A stretch of DNA of 64,000 nucleotides from positions 248,001 to 312,000 of the forward strand of contig NZ_FNPF01000004.1 in NCBI RefSeq assembly GCF_900107235.1. Reading direction: 5' to 3'. Below the pieces are notes generated by a model. That model saw only the letters and a program-made list of their open reading frames with translations. It searched no databases and was not told the DNA's origin. This document shows, piece after piece, positions 40,419-49,671 of the stretch; positions within the stretch are counted from its first letter, which is position 1, and every line of letters begins with the position of its first letter. Source of the stretch: Citreimonas salinaria. Its GTDB lineage: Bacteria > Pseudomonadota > Alphaproteobacteria > Rhodobacterales > Rhodobacteraceae. The position numbers were made by a program, and so were the translations under genes.

Positions 40419-42056
40419 ATGACGGGACGTCACTGGCAGACGGGCCGGCCCGGCCTGTATGTGATCGCGATCGCCTGGCTGTTGCTGATCGCGCCTATGG
40501 CCGCGATCGCGGCCCCCTACGCGGCGATGGTGATGGATGCGCGCAACGGCGAAGTGCTGCATTCGCAGAACGCCGACACGCGGCTGCATCCGGCATCGCT
40601 GACGAAAATGATGACGCTCTACATCGCCTTCGAGGCGGTGCAGAACGGCGAGATTTCGATGGACACGGTGGTGACCGTCTCGCGCAACGCCGCGGCCGAG
40701 CCGCCCTCGGCGCTGGGCCTGCGCACGGGTCAGAGGATCAAGCTGCGCTACCTGGTGCGCGCCGCGGCGGTGAAGTCCGCCAACGACGCCGCCACCGCGA
40801 TCGGCGAGGCGATCTCCGGCTCCGAAGCGGCCTTCGCCCGGCGGATGAACCGCACCGCCAAGGCGCTGGGCATGACCAACACCACCTTCAAGAACGCCCA
40901 CGGCCTGACCGAGTCGGGCCACCTGTCGACCGCGCGCGACATGACCATTCTCGGGCGGCACGTGCTGTACGACTACCCGATGTACTACAATCTCTTCTCG
41001 CGCCAGGCGGCGGATGCGGGGATCAAGACGGTCTACCACACCAACCGCCGCTTCCTGCGCGACTATGCCGGCGCCGACGGGATCAAGACCGGCTATACCC
41101 GCGCGGCCGGCTTCAACCTGACCGCCTCGGCCCAGAAGGGCTCCGAGCGGATCATCACCACGGTCTTCGGCGGCAACTCGACCGCGTCGCGCAACGCCGA
41201 GGTCGCAAAGCTGATGGACCTCGGCTTCCAGCGCGCCGCGACGCAGGTGGCGCTTCACCGCCCGGCCAAGCCGCCCTACCTCGGCAACCAGGGCGACGTG
41301 CTGGTGGCGCATGGTGCCAACCCGGCATCCGGAGCGCAGGCCAAGACGATTCGCGTGGCCCGTGCCGCGGTGACGCGCAGCCTGCGGCCCTTTGCCCGGT
41401 CCGGTGCCGAACAGGTGGTCGCCCCGCTCGTGGCGGCGCTGCAGACCGACATCGAGGCGCTCGTCGCGGACGTTCAGGTGGTCCGCGCGGACCCCAACGC
41501 GATCCAACCCGAGGCCGGTCCGGAAGCGCCCGAAACGGTCGAGCTTGCCTCGCTCGACACGGCCGTGGACGCGGCACTCGGGATGGCCGACGGCGACGTC
41601 GCCACCGACGCCGCGACCGAGATGGCCGCCGGATCGGTCGCCACCGACGCCGCCCTCGAAACGGCGGGCGGCGCGACCATTGCCGAGGCGGCCGTGGAAG
41701 AGGCCGTGCCCGCCGCGATCACAACGCCGGTCCTGCGCCCGGTGACCATCGCCGCGTTGCGCGACGCCGCGACGCCCGCGCAGGACGAGGAAATCGTCAC
41801 ACGGCTGTCCACTTCGGGCGGGCGGCACTGGGGCATCAACCTGGGCCGCTACGGCAGCCGCTTCGCCGCCGAGAAGATCCTTCTGCGCACCGCGCTGTCG
41901 GAAACCGCGACGCTGGACGGCGCGCTGCGCAAGGTGGTGCACAGCAACCGGGGCTTCGACGCGACCTTCCACGGCCTGTCCCGCGACACCGCCGAACTGG
42001 CCTGCCGCCGGCTGCAGGCGCGGCAGGTGACCTGCTTCATGATGGGCCCGGGCTGA
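40419..42056 (+). CDS. D-alanyl-D-alanine carboxypeptidase (PBP5/DacF type) with SPOR domain
   Basis: A 545-residue periplasmic enzyme. A signal peptide precedes AAPYAAMV (cleavage near residue 31). Penicillin-binding motifs are S60-LTK, S120-AN and K223-TG. It trims the terminal D-Ala from peptidoglycan pentapeptides. A long alanine/acid-rich linker (about 340-450, with repeated VATDAA units) leads to a C-terminal SPOR domain (about 455-540, HWGINLGRYGSRFAAEKIL), which should target it to denuded glycans at the division site. The ATG at 40419 has AGAAGG upstream. Confidence 0.92.
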   Translation: MTGRHWQTGRPGLYVIAIAWLLLIAPMAAIAAPYAAMVMDARNGEVLHSQNADTRLHPASLTKMMTLYIAFEAVQNGEISMDTVVTVSRNAAAEPPSALGLRTGQRIKLRYLVRAAAVKSANDAATAIGEAISGSEAAFARRMNRTAKALGMTNTTFKNAHGLTESGHLSTARDMTILGRHVLYDYPMYYNLFSRQAADAGIKTVYHTNRRFLRDYAGADGIKTGYTRAAGFNLTASAQKGSERIITTVFGGNSTASRNAEVAKLMDLGFQRAATQVALHRPAKPPYLGNQGDVLVAHGANPASGAQAKTIRVARAAVTRSLRPFARSGAEQVVAPLVAALQTDIEALVADVQVVRADPNAIQPEAGPEAPETVELASLDTAVDAALGMADGDVATDAATEMAAGSVATDAALETAGGATIAEAAVEEAVPAAITTPVLRPVTIAALRDAATPAQDEEIVTRLSTSGGRHWGINLGRYGSRFAAEKILLRTALSETATLDGALRKVVHSNRGFDATFHGLSRDTAELACRRLQARQVTCFMMGPG

Positions 42057-42083
42057 CGCCGACTACCCGAACGAGCTGAACAG

Positions 42084-42124
42084 GACGGCCCGATCGCACC
42101 GCGCTCGGGCCGTCGTCATTTTTC
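42084..42124 (+). terminator. Rho-independent terminator of the carboxypeptidase gene
   Basis: Perfect 10-bp stem GACGGCCCGA / TCGGGCCGTC (42084-42093, 42105-42114) followed by GTCATTTTT. Confidence 0.85.
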
Positions 42125-42227
42125 GGGTGGATCCGGTGCGGGCACGGGCGCGGCGATGCGCGCCGGGCATTGATCCGGACAAAACCGGTTCGGGCAAAGA
42201 TCTGCGCGAGCCCGTACTTCGGGCGCC

Positions 42228-42266
42228 TAAAAAGACAAACCCCCGACAGGCTCTCGCCCCGGGGGT
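42228..42266 (-). terminator. Rho-independent terminator of rpsU
   Basis: On the minus strand, ACCCCCG and CGGGGGT arms (42239-42266) enclose a GC-rich loop and are followed by TTGTCTTTTT, 38 bases past the rpsU stop. The 100 bp between this and the convergent terminator at 42084 hold nothing else that I recognise. Confidence 0.8.
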
Positions 42267-42303
42267 CGTCATCGTTTTCAGCGTCAAATCGGCTGGCGCG
42301 GGC

Positions 42304-42510
42304 TCAGAGCATCCCTTCGCGCTGGGCCTTCTTGCGCGCAAGCTTGCGGGCGCGTCGAATCGCCTCCGCCTTCTCGCGGGCCTTCTTCTCGGACGGTTTC
42401 TCGAAATGCTGCTTGAGCTTCATTTCGCGGAACACGCCTTCGCGCTGCAGCTTCTTCTTCAGGGCACGAAGCGCCTGATCGACATTGTTGTCGCGAACAC
42501 TGACCTGCAT
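42304..42510 (-). CDS. rpsU: 30S ribosomal protein S21
   Basis: A 68-residue, highly basic protein ([20 protein letters not shown] at the N-terminus) that matches bS21, which sits near the 3' end of 16S rRNA and aids translation initiation. The C-terminal half is a [20 protein letters not shown] helix. A clear promoter, AAAGGTGG ribosome-binding region and terminator surround it, so it is a single-gene unit. Confidence 0.97.
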   Translation of the reverse strand: MQVSVRDNNVDQALRALKKKLQREGVFREMKLKQHFEKPSEKKAREKAEAIRRARKLARKKAQREGML

Positions 42511-42563
42511 GTGGTTGTCACCACCTTTCTAGGTTCGAGTTGCAAGGAATTGCAGGAAGTGGC

Positions 42564-42592
42564 CCTATAGCAATCGAAAGCCATGTTGTCCA
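42564..42592 (-). promoter_or_regulatory. Sigma-70-type promoter of rpsU
   Basis: TGGACA (-35, 42587-42592) and TATAGG (-10, 42564-42569) on the minus strand with a 17-bp spacer, giving a 5' leader of about 45 bases to the rpsU start. Confidence 0.6.
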
Positions 42593-42642
42593 GTCCAAGA
42601 CCGGGCGGACGCCGCCGAAACGACACCGACAGGAGTAGCGCC

Positions 42643-43320
42643 ATGACCGACACACCCGAGGACAGGCTGCTGGACGCGGCGCTGGTTCACGTGCCCTTCG
42701 ACGGCTGGTCCGAGGAGACGTTTCGCGCCGCGATCCGCGACACCGGCATCGCGCCGGCGGTGGCGCGCGGGCTGTTCCCGCGCGGCGCCGTCGACCTCGC
42801 GATCGCGTATCACCGCCGCGGCGACGACGCGATGGCCGCCCGCATCGCCGAGACCGACCTCGGCGCCATGCGCTTCCGCGACCGCGTGGCCTTTGCCGTC
42901 CGCGCGAGGATCGAGGCGACCGGCGACCGCGAGGTCGTGCGCCGCGGCACAACGCTGTTCGCGCTGCCGATGCATGCCGCGGACGGGGCAAAGCTGATCT
43001 GGGGCACCGCCGACCGGATCTGGACCGCGCTGGGCGACACGTCGCAGGACCTCAACTGGTACTCCAAACGCGCGACCCTGTCGGGGGTCTATTCCTCGAC
43101 CGTGCTCTACTGGCTGGGCGACGATTCGATCGACAACGACGCCACCTGGGCCTTCCTCGACCGACGCATCGACGACGTCATGCGGATCGAGGGCGCGAAG
43201 GCGCAGATGCGCAAGAATCCCCTGACGCGCGGGCTGATGGCGGGGCCGGAATGGCTGGCCTCGCGGATCCGCGCGCCCCGGCGCGACGCGGGCGTTCCGG
43301 GCGGCAGGCCGCGCGGCTGA
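42643..43320 (+). CDS. COQ9-family ubiquinone biosynthesis protein
   Basis: A 225-residue protein of the COQ9 family: N-terminal helix-turn-helix-like TetR-fold region (DRLLDAALVHVPFDGWSEET) and the C-terminal COQ9 core with DLNWYSKRATLSGVYSST and YWLGDDS, which form the lipid-binding surface. It assists COQ7-type hydroxylation of demethoxyubiquinone. The ATG at 42643 has AGGAG upstream. Its C-terminus is arginine/glycine-rich. It is followed by two quinone-oxidoreductase-like genes, though these are not thought to take part in ubiquinone synthesis. Confidence 0.92.
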   Translation: MTDTPEDRLLDAALVHVPFDGWSEETFRAAIRDTGIAPAVARGLFPRGAVDLAIAYHRRGDDAMAARIAETDLGAMRFRDRVAFAVRARIEATGDREVVRRGTTLFALPMHAADGAKLIWGTADRIWTALGDTSQDLNWYSKRATLSGVYSSTVLYWLGDDSIDNDATWAFLDRRIDDVMRIEGAKAQMRKNPLTRGLMAGPEWLASRIRAPRRDAGVPGGRPRG

Positions 43321-43394
43321 ACGTCCCCCGCCCCCGGGGCATTGAGGTCACCGGGGCGATGCGCCATGGTCGCCCCCGACATGGGAGGTGGCGA

Positions 43395-44378
43395 ATGGCC
43401 GACACGATGCGCGCGGTGGAAATCTCGAAGCCCGGCGGCCCCGAGGTGCTGACGGAATGCGAACGCCCGATCCCCCGGCCCGGCCACGGCCAGGTGGTGA
43501 TCCGCGTCGCCCATGCCGGCGTCAACCGCCCCGACGCGCTCCAGCGCGCCGGCGCCTACGACCCGCCGCCGGGCGCGTCCGACCTGCCGGGGCTCGAGGC
43601 CGCGGGCGAGGTCGCCGCTGTGGGCGACGGGGTCGACTGGCCCCGCGTGGGCGAGCGCGTCTGCGCTCTGCTGCCCGGCGGCGGCTACGCCGAATACGTG
43701 GCAACCCGCGCCACGCATTGCCTGCCCGTGCCCGAGGGCATGGACCTGCGCGAGGCCGCCTGCCTGCCCGAGACCTTCTTCACCGTCTGGTCCAACGTCT
43801 TCATGCGCGGCGGATTGCAGGCGGGCGAGCGGTTCCTGGTGCACGGCGGCTCGTCGGGGATCGGAACCACCGCGATCCAGCTGGCCCGCCATTTCGGCGC
43901 GCGCGTCTTCGCCACCGCCGGCACGGCCGACAAGTGCAAGGCCTGCGAAACGCTGGGCGCCGAGCGGGCGATCAATTACCGCGACGAGGATTTCGTCGAG
44001 ATCCTGCGCGCCGAGGGCGGCGCCCACCTGATCCTCGACATGGTCGGCGGCGACTACATCAAGCGCAACGTGAAGGCGCTGGCCGACGACGGGCGGCTGG
44101 TGCAGATCGCGTTCCTGCAGGGGCCCAAGGCCGAACTGAACTTCGCCCAGGTCATGGCCCGGCGGCTGACGATCACCGGCAGCACGCTGCGCCCGCAAAG
44201 CGACCTCGCCAAGGCGCGCATCGCCGAGGCCCTGCGCGTCGAGGTCTGGCCGCTGCTGGACGCCGGAATCGTGGCGCCGGTGATGGACCGCGATTTCGCA
44301 CTGGAGGATGCCGCGCAGGCCCATGCGCGCATGGAAGCCTCCGAGCATATCGGCAAGATCGTTCTGAACGTCGGCTGA
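43395..44378 (+). CDS. NAD(P)H:quinone oxidoreductase, PIG3 family
   Basis: A 327-residue zinc-independent medium-chain reductase. The N-terminal part starts MRAVEISKPGGPEVL, NRPDALQRAGAYDPPPG is characteristic of TP53I3/PIG3-like enzymes, and the NADPH-binding motif is GGSSGIGTTAIQLA. No structural zinc cysteines are seen. It reduces quinones by single electrons. The start follows GGGAGG. Its stop codon lies inside the first unit of a tandem repeat array. Confidence 0.88.
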   Translation: MADTMRAVEISKPGGPEVLTECERPIPRPGHGQVVIRVAHAGVNRPDALQRAGAYDPPPGASDLPGLEAAGEVAAVGDGVDWPRVGERVCALLPGGGYAEYVATRATHCLPVPEGMDLREAACLPETFFTVWSNVFMRGGLQAGERFLVHGGSSGIGTTAIQLARHFGARVFATAGTADKCKACETLGAERAINYRDEDFVEILRAEGGAHLILDMVGGDYIKRNVKALADDGRLVQIAFLQGPKAELNFAQVMARRLTITGSTLRPQSDLAKARIAEALRVEVWPLLDAGIVAPVMDRDFALEDAAQAHARMEASEHIGKIVLNVG

Positions 44379-44513
44379 CCAGCCGGGTAAAAAAGGAATC
44401 CGGCTGACCGGCCGGGCATAATCACGCCGGCCGACCGGCCGGCAGAGGAAGATGCCGGCTGAACGCCGCGCGGATGGAAATGGCCGGCCGATGCGGCCGC
44501 GCAAGAGGGAGAC
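44372..44513. repeat. Tandem 27-29 bp hairpin repeat array, about five units
   Basis: Units begin at 44372, 44401, 44428, 44456 and 44485. Each starts with a short hairpin of the form CGGCtGAcCgGCCGgg and continues with a purine- or AT-rich linker of 11-13 bases (for example TAAAAAAGGAATC, AGAGGAAGATG). The first unit overlaps the stop of the PIG3-like gene; the last contains the ribosome-binding site of the next gene. The units diverge from one another, so the array is old or under loose constraint. Confidence 0.6.
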
Positions 44514-44521
44514 AGTGGACA

Positions 44522-45496
44522 ATGGTCAAGACCGTCATCATCGAGGCCCATGGCGGCCCCGAGCAGTTCAGGATCGTCGACCGCGAGGTCGGCGCGCCCG
44601 GCAAGGGCGAGATCCGCATCCGCCACGAGAATTGCGGACTCAACTTCATCGACGTCTACCAGCGCTCGGGCCTCTACAAGCTGGACCTGCCGCACGCGAT
44701 GGGCATGGAAGGCGCGGGCGTGGTCGAGGCCGTGGGCGAGGGTGTCTCGCACCTCAAGAAAGGCGACCGCGCCGCCTATGCGTCGATGCCGCCGGGGTCG
44801 TATTCCGAGGCGCGGGTGATGCCGGCCGCACAGGTCTGCAAGCTGCCCGACGAGATCAGCTTCGAGCTGGGCGCGGCGATGATGCTGAAGGGCATGACCG
44901 TGGTCTACCTGTTCCAGCGCACGACGCCGATCAAGAAGGGCGACACCGTGCTGTTCCACGCGGCGGCGGGCGGCGTGGGCCTGCTGGCCTGCCAGTGGGC
45001 GCGGTCCGAGGGCATCCGCCTGATCGGCACCGCCGGCACGGATGAAAAGTGCCGCCTGGCCGAGGAAAACGGCGCCGATGTCTGCATCAATTACCGCGAT
45101 GGCGACTGGGTGCAGAAGGTCCGCGACCTGACCGACGGCCAGGGCGTCGACGTGGTTATGGACGCCGTCGGCAAGGACACGTTCGATGGTTCGCTCGACT
45201 GCCTGAAGCCGCTGGGGATGATGATTTCCTTCGGCAATGCCTCGGGACCCGTGCCGCCGTTCAATCTGGCGACCTTGGCGGGGAAGGGCAGCCTGAAGAT
45301 CACGCGCCCGACGCTGTTCACGCACATCGCGAAGCACGAGGATTGCCAGGCCATCGCCGCCGCGCTGTTCGAGAAGGTGGCCAACGGCGACGTCGAAATC
45401 CGCATCGACCAGCGGTTCGCCCTCGACGACGTGGCCGAGGCGCAGCGCGCGCTCGAGGCGCGCGAGACTACCGGGCAGACGGTGCTGACCGTCTGA
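44522..45496 (+). CDS. Quinone oxidoreductase (QorA-like)
   Basis: A 324-residue medium-chain reductase of the E. coli QorA type: N-terminal GGPEQF, NFIDVYQRSGLY, and the NADPH motif HAAAGGVGLLACQWA. No zinc-binding cysteine cluster. It is a paralogue of the upstream PIG3-like protein (about the same length and layout) but belongs to a different subgroup. GAGGGAG precedes the start by eight bases. It is convergent with hemC. Confidence 0.9.
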   Translation: MVKTVIIEAHGGPEQFRIVDREVGAPGKGEIRIRHENCGLNFIDVYQRSGLYKLDLPHAMGMEGAGVVEAVGEGVSHLKKGDRAAYASMPPGSYSEARVMPAAQVCKLPDEISFELGAAMMLKGMTVVYLFQRTTPIKKGDTVLFHAAAGGVGLLACQWARSEGIRLIGTAGTDEKCRLAEENGADVCINYRDGDWVQKVRDLTDGQGVDVVMDAVGKDTFDGSLDCLKPLGMMISFGNASGPVPPFNLATLAGKGSLKITRPTLFTHIAKHEDCQAIAAALFEKVANGDVEIRIDQRFALDDVAEAQRALEARETTGQTVLTV

Positions 45497-45575
45497 GGGG
45501 GGCGACGATACGGCGCTCGTTCCGGCCCTGCGGCCGGTACATCGCCCCGCCCGCCGTCCCGTCACGGGGCGCGGT

Positions 45576-46538
45576 CTAGGCGACGCGCCAGTCGAAGAAG
45601 CCCGGCCCGGCGTGTCCCAGCAACTCGTCGGCGAGGTCGCTGCCCATGGCGGCGCCGTCGGCCACGGGACCGTTGCGTTCGCCCGCGTGCGATTGCGAGC
45701 CGTCGGGGCGCAGGATCTCGCCGCGCAGGCGCAGGGTGCCGCCGTCCAGTTCCGCCAGGCCCGCAATCGGCGTGTCGCAGGATCCGTCGAGCCGGGCGAG
45801 GAAGCTGCGTTCCGCCGCAAGGCGCAGGGCGGTGGGTGTGTCGTGGATCGCCGCCAGCATCTCGGCCGCCGTGTCGTCATCGGCGCGCCTTTCGATCCCG
45901 ATGGCGCCTTGTGCTATGGCGGGCAGCATGTCCTCGGGGGCGATCGGGGTCTTCGGGACATCGGTCATGTTCATGCGGTTCAGCCCGGCCATCGCCAGGA
46001 AGGTCGCCTGCGCCACGTCGTCGTGCAGCTTCTTCAGGCGCGTCTGCACGTTGCCGCGGAACTCGACCACCCTCAGGTCCGCGCGGCGATTCAGCAGCTG
46101 CGCCCGCCGCCGCAGCGAGCTTGTGCCCACCACCGCGCCGGTCGGCAGGGCGTGGATCGTGTCCACGTGGGGCGAGATGAACGCGTCGCGGGTGTCCTCG
46201 CGCGGCAGGTAGCAATCCAGCACCAGCCCCGCGGGCTGCTCGGTCGGCATGTCCTTCATCGAGTGCACCGCGATGTCGATGCGGCCGGCGATCATCGCCT
46301 CCTCGATCTCCTTGGTGAACAGGCCCTTGTTGCCGATCTCCTTCAGCGGACGATCGGCGGCGATCATCGAGCGGTCGTCGCCGGTCGTCTTGATCACCAC
46401 GATCTCGAACGCGTCGCCCGGCAGGTGGAAAGCCGCCGCCAGCCTGTCGCGCGTCTCGTGCGCCTGGGCGAGCGCCAGCGGCGATCCGCGGGTTCCGATC
46501 TTCAGCGGCGCGGCGGGGGAGGGCAAACGAAGCGTCAT
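45576..46538 (-). CDS. hemC: Porphobilinogen deaminase (hydroxymethylbilane synthase)
   Basis: A 320-residue enzyme joining four porphobilinogens to hydroxymethylbilane in haem and (if present) bacteriochlorophyll synthesis. Catalytic Asp96 (VHSMKDMP) and the dipyrromethane-carrying Cys254 (DGSCDTPIAG) are intact, as is IGTRGSPLALAQ at the N-terminus. It diverges from hemE with 98 bp between, so the two tetrapyrrole genes probably share regulation. Confidence 0.97.
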   Translation of the reverse strand: MTLRLPSPAAPLKIGTRGSPLALAQAHETRDRLAAAFHLPGDAFEIVVIKTTGDDRSMIAADRPLKEIGNKGLFTKEIEEAMIAGRIDIAVHSMKDMPTEQPAGLVLDCYLPREDTRDAFISPHVDTIHALPTGAVVGTSSLRRRAQLLNRRADLRVVEFRGNVQTRLKKLHDDVAQATFLAMAGLNRMNMTDVPKTPIAPEDMLPAIAQGAIGIERRADDDTAAEMLAAIHDTPTALRLAAERSFLARLDGSCDTPIAGLAELDGGTLRLRGEILRPDGSQSHAGERNGPVADGAAMGSDLADELLGHAGPGFFDWRVA

Positions 46539-46636
46539 GGCCCACGCTTAGCCACGCGGCGCAGCCCTTACAATGGCCGACTTGACATGGCCGGCGCGAC
46601 ACGGGACGCATGGCGCGACACCGAAGGGACCACCAC

Positions 46637-47671
46637 ATGACCAAGACGATCCTGCGCGCGCTGGCGGGCGAGACGCTGCCCGTGCCGCCGATCTGGATGA
46701 TGCGGCAGGCGGGGCGCTACCTGCCGGAATACAAGGCCACGCGCGCGCAGGCGGGCGACTTCCTGTCGCTGTGCTACAACCCCGAACTGGCCTCCGAGGT
46801 CACGCTGCAACCGATCCGCCGCTACGGCTTCGACGGGGCGATCCTGTTCGCCGACATCCTGCTGCTGCCGCAGGCGCTGGGGGTCGATCTGTGGTTCGTT
46901 ACCGGCGAAGGCCCGCGGATGACCACCGTGACCACGCAGGCCGGGTTCGACGCCCTGAAGCCGGTCTCGGCCATCCACGACACGCTGCACCCGGTCTACG
47001 AGACGGTGCGCCGGGTCGCGCACGCCCTGCCTTCGGAAACCACGCTGATCGGCTTCGCCGGCGCGCCCTGGACCGTGGCGACCTACATGATCGCCGGCCA
47101 GGGCACCCCCGACCAGGCCCCCGCCCACAAACTGATGGCCGAGAACCGCCCCCTGTTCGAGGCGCTGATCGACCGCATCACCGAAGGCACGATCGAGTAC
47201 CTCTCGCAGCAGGTGCAGGCCGGCGCCGAGGTGGTGAAGATCTTCGACAGCTGGGCCGGCAGCCTGCCCGCCTCGGAATTCGACCGCTACGCCACCGAGC
47301 CTGCCCGCCGCATCACGCAGGAGCTCAAGCGCCGGTATCCCGGCCTGCCGGTGATCGCCTTCCCGCGCCAGGCGGGCGACAAGTATATCGGTTTCCACGC
47401 CGCCACCGGCGCCGATTGTGTCGCGGTGGATGACAGCGTCTCGGCCGAATGGGTGGCCGAGCACGTGCAGCCCGACGGCTGCGTGCAGGGCAACCTCGCG
47501 TCCAGCCACATGGTGGCCGGCGGCGAGGACCTGGTGCGCGAGACGCGGAGGATCGTGAAGGCGCTGTCGGGCGGGCCGCACATCTTCAACCTCGGCCACG
47601 GGATTACGCCCGATGCCGACCCCGCGAACGTGCAGCTGATGATCGACACCGTGCGCGAAGGCGCGCGCTAG
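46637..47671 (+). CDS. hemE: Uroporphyrinogen decarboxylase
   Basis: A 344-residue enzyme that decarboxylates uroporphyrinogen III to coproporphyrinogen III. The N-terminal signature [16 protein letters not shown] and the [13 protein letters not shown] and FDSWAG motifs are intact. The ATG at 46637 follows AAGGGA; a TTGACA at 46582 may be its -35 element. It faces hemC across a 98-bp divergent gap; hemF at 36105 supplies the next step. Confidence 0.97.
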   Translation: MTKTILRALAGETLPVPPIWMMRQAGRYLPEYKATRAQAGDFLSLCYNPELASEVTLQPIRRYGFDGAILFADILLLPQALGVDLWFVTGEGPRMTTVTTQAGFDALKPVSAIHDTLHPVYETVRRVAHALPSETTLIGFAGAPWTVATYMIAGQGTPDQAPAHKLMAENRPLFEALIDRITEGTIEYLSQQVQAGAEVVKIFDSWAGSLPASEFDRYATEPARRITQELKRRYPGLPVIAFPRQAGDKYIGFHAATGADCVAVDDSVSAEWVAEHVQPDGCVQGNLASSHMVAGGEDLVRETRRIVKALSGGPHIFNLGHGITPDADPANVQLMIDTVREGAR

Positions 47672-47798
47672 CCAAAGATGCGCGAGGGCGCGCTGAACTC
47701 CGCGTGGCGGCGCGCCTGCTGCGGGTGGTCTGTGCGGTGACGATGGCTTGCGCCGGGGCGCCCGACGCAGCAACGTTGGCGCAAACGGGAGACACCTC

Positions 47799-48734
47799 AT
47801 GGCGATGGTCGACATCACCGGCCTGCGCAAGGTCTACGACGACGGCTTCGAGGCGCTCAAGGGCGTCGACCTGTCGATCCACGAGGGCGAGATCCTCGCC
47901 CTGCTCGGCCCCAACGGCGCGGGCAAGACGACGCTGATCTCGGCCGTCTGCGGCATTGCGGTGCCCACCGGCGGCACGATCGAGGTCGGCGGCCACGACG
48001 TGCTGCGCGACTACCGCGCCGCGCGCCGGCTGGTCGGCCTCGTCCCGCAAGAGGTCAACCTCGAGCCGTTCGAGAAGGTCATCCGCACGGTCCGCTTCTC
48101 GCGTGGGCTGTTCGGGCTGCCCGCGGATGAGGCGAAGATCGAGGCGATCCTGCGCAAGCTCTCGCTGTGGGACAAGCGCGACACGCCGATCCGCGCGCTG
48201 TCGGGCGGCATGAAGCGCCGCGTGCTGATCGCCAAGGCGCTGGCGCACGAACCCCGCGTGCTGTTCCTCGACGAGCCCACCGCCGGGGTCGATGTCGAGC
48301 TGCGCCGCGACATGTGGGAAACCGTGGCCGAGCTGAAGGCCGACGGCGTGACCATCATCCTGACCACGCATTACATCGAAGAGGCCGAGGCCATCGCCGA
48401 CCGCATCGGCGTGATCAGCGCCGGCCGCATCCTGCTGGTCGAGGACAAGGCCAGCCTGATGGCGCGGCTGGGGCGCAAGACGCTGCGGATCGACCTCGCG
48501 CAGCCCCTCGCCGCGATTCCCGGCGCACTCTCGCATCACGGCCTGACGCTGGCCGATGACGGCGCCACGCTGGTCTATTCCTACGACACCGGGTCGACGC
48601 GCAGCGGCATCGCGCGGCTGATGGCCGACCTGACGGCCGAAGGGCTGGCCGTGCGCGACGTCTCCACCGCGCAGGACAGCCTCGAAACCATCTTCGTCGG
48701 GCTGGTCAACGAACGGCAGGAGGGCGCGGCATGA
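47799..48734 (+). CDS. ABC-2-type transporter ATP-binding protein
   Basis: A 311-residue ATPase: Walker [11 protein letters not shown]-loop VPQEVN, signature LSGGMKRR, Walker B VLFLDEP with TAGVDVELR, and H-loop [11 protein letters not shown]-terminal regulatory extension runs from about residue 225. It resembles DrrA/NodI/YadG exporters. The stop overlaps the permease start (ATGA). The substrate is unknown; the gene follows hemE by 127 bp with no terminator seen. Confidence 0.92.
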   Translation: MAMVDITGLRKVYDDGFEALKGVDLSIHEGEILALLGPNGAGKTTLISAVCGIAVPTGGTIEVGGHDVLRDYRAARRLVGLVPQEVNLEPFEKVIRTVRFSRGLFGLPADEAKIEAILRKLSLWDKRDTPIRALSGGMKRRVLIAKALAHEPRVLFLDEPTAGVDVELRRDMWETVAELKADGVTIILTTHYIEEAEAIADRIGVISAGRILLVEDKASLMARLGRKTLRIDLAQPLAAIPGALSHHGLTLADDGATLVYSYDTGSTRSGIARLMADLTAEGLAVRDVSTAQDSLETIFVGLVNERQEGAA

Positions 48735-49504
48735 GCGGCGGCATCAATTTCGGCGCGATCCGCGCGATCTACCTGTTCGAGATGTCGCGCTTCTTCCGCA
48801 CGCTGGGGCAAAGCTTCGTCTCGCCGGTGATCTCGACCTCGCTGTATTTCGTGGTCTTCGGCGCCGCCATCGGCAGCCGCATCGACCAGGTCGAGGGCGT
48901 CAGCTACGGCGCGTTCATCGTGCCGGGCCTCGTGATGCTGAGCGTCATCACGCAGGCCATCTCGAACGCCAGTTTCGGGATCTACTTCCCGAAATTCATC
49001 GGCACGATCTACGAACTGCTCTCGGCGCCGGTGAACTTCCTGGAAATCGTCGCGGGCTACGTAGGAGCTGCTGCGACCAAGGCGCTGTTCATCGGCGCGG
49101 TGATCCTGGGCACGGCGGCGCTGTTCGTCGAGGTGCAGATCCTGCACCCGTTCGCGATGCTGGCCTTCCTGGTCCTCACCTGCGTCAGCTTCGCGCTGCT
49201 GGGCTTCATCATCGGCATCTGGGCCGAGAATTTCGAGCAGCTCCAGCTCGTCCCGCTGCTGGTCGTCACGCCGCTGGTGTTCCTCGGGGGCTCGTTCTAC
49301 TCGATCTCGATGCTGCCCGAGACGTGGCAGACCATCGCGCTGTTCAACCCGGTGGTCTACCTGATCTCGGGCTTCCGGTGGTCGTTCTTCGGCATGGCGG
49401 ACGTGCCCGTGGGCCTCAGCCTGCTGGCCATCGCGGGCTTCACCGCCCTGTGCCTGACCGTGCTGTGGTGGATCTTCCGCACCGGCTGGCGCATCCGCAC
49501 CTGA
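48731..49504 (+). CDS. ABC-2-type transporter permease
   Basis: A 257-residue inner-membrane protein with six predicted helices and the ABC-2 signature region [19 protein letters not shown]-like (read as [16 protein letters not shown]) before the last pair of helices. It resembles DrrB/NodJ/YadH. Coupled to the ATPase gene; together they form a small two-component exporter, perhaps for a lipid, polysaccharide or drug. A copy of the 74-bp repeat follows 20 bases after its stop. Confidence 0.9.
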   Translation: MSGGINFGAIRAIYLFEMSRFFRTLGQSFVSPVISTSLYFVVFGAAIGSRIDQVEGVSYGAFIVPGLVMLSVITQAISNASFGIYFPKFIGTIYELLSAPVNFLEIVAGYVGAAATKALFIGAVILGTAALFVEVQILHPFAMLAFLVLTCVSFALLGFIIGIWAENFEQLQLVPLLVVTPLVFLGGSFYSISMLPETWQTIALFNPVVYLISGFRWSFFGMADVPVGLSLLAIAGFTALCLTVLWWIFRTGWRIRT

Positions 49505-49524
49505 GGGGCGCGGGGCGGGCAATT

Positions 49525-49598
49525 CCTAACGGTTCGTGAATCTTCCTCTGCAAGCCATTGATTTTGCTGAGGCGAAAACGTGTCCCACCGTGGGACAC
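49525..49598. repeat. 74-bp dispersed repeat with 17-bp palindrome, copy 2
   Basis: Same length and order as the copy at 36018: CCTAACGGTTCGTGAATC, the CTCTGCAAGCCATTGATTTT block, CTGAGGCG, and the palindrome TGTCCCAC-C-GTGGGACA (49581-49597). It lies between the ABC permease and MFS genes, both on the plus strand, 74 bp before the MFS start. Confidence 0.7.
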
Positions 49599-49671
49599 TC
49601 CGCGACGCCCCCGACCGCCCCGCTTCCCGAGCCCTCTCGCCAAGTCCCCTGAAAGGGCCTAAAGCGAAATC

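Noticed and set aside
39333-41972. An 879-codon minus-strand frame opposite the HAD hydrolase and carboxypeptidase genes
   Set aside because: The plus-strand frames carry complete catalytic motifs; the long minus frame is His/Arg/Gly-rich and matches no family pattern.
44372-44513. Short array with regular spacing resembling a CRISPR
   Set aside because: The hairpin parts vary between units, the linkers are only 11-13 bases, and there are no cas genes.
47672-47798. Signal-peptide-like translation just after hemE (LLRVVCAVTMACAGAP)
   Set aside because: The frame runs out of phase into the ABC ATPase gene and has no proper start or mature domain.
36092-49524. A 13.4-kb segment bounded by direct copies of the 74-bp repeat, as if an integrated island
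   Set aside because: The segment holds ordinary core genes (hemF, clpS, rpsU, hemC, hemE), with no integrase or mobility gene and no visible shift in composition, so the repeats are more likely independent intergenic elements.
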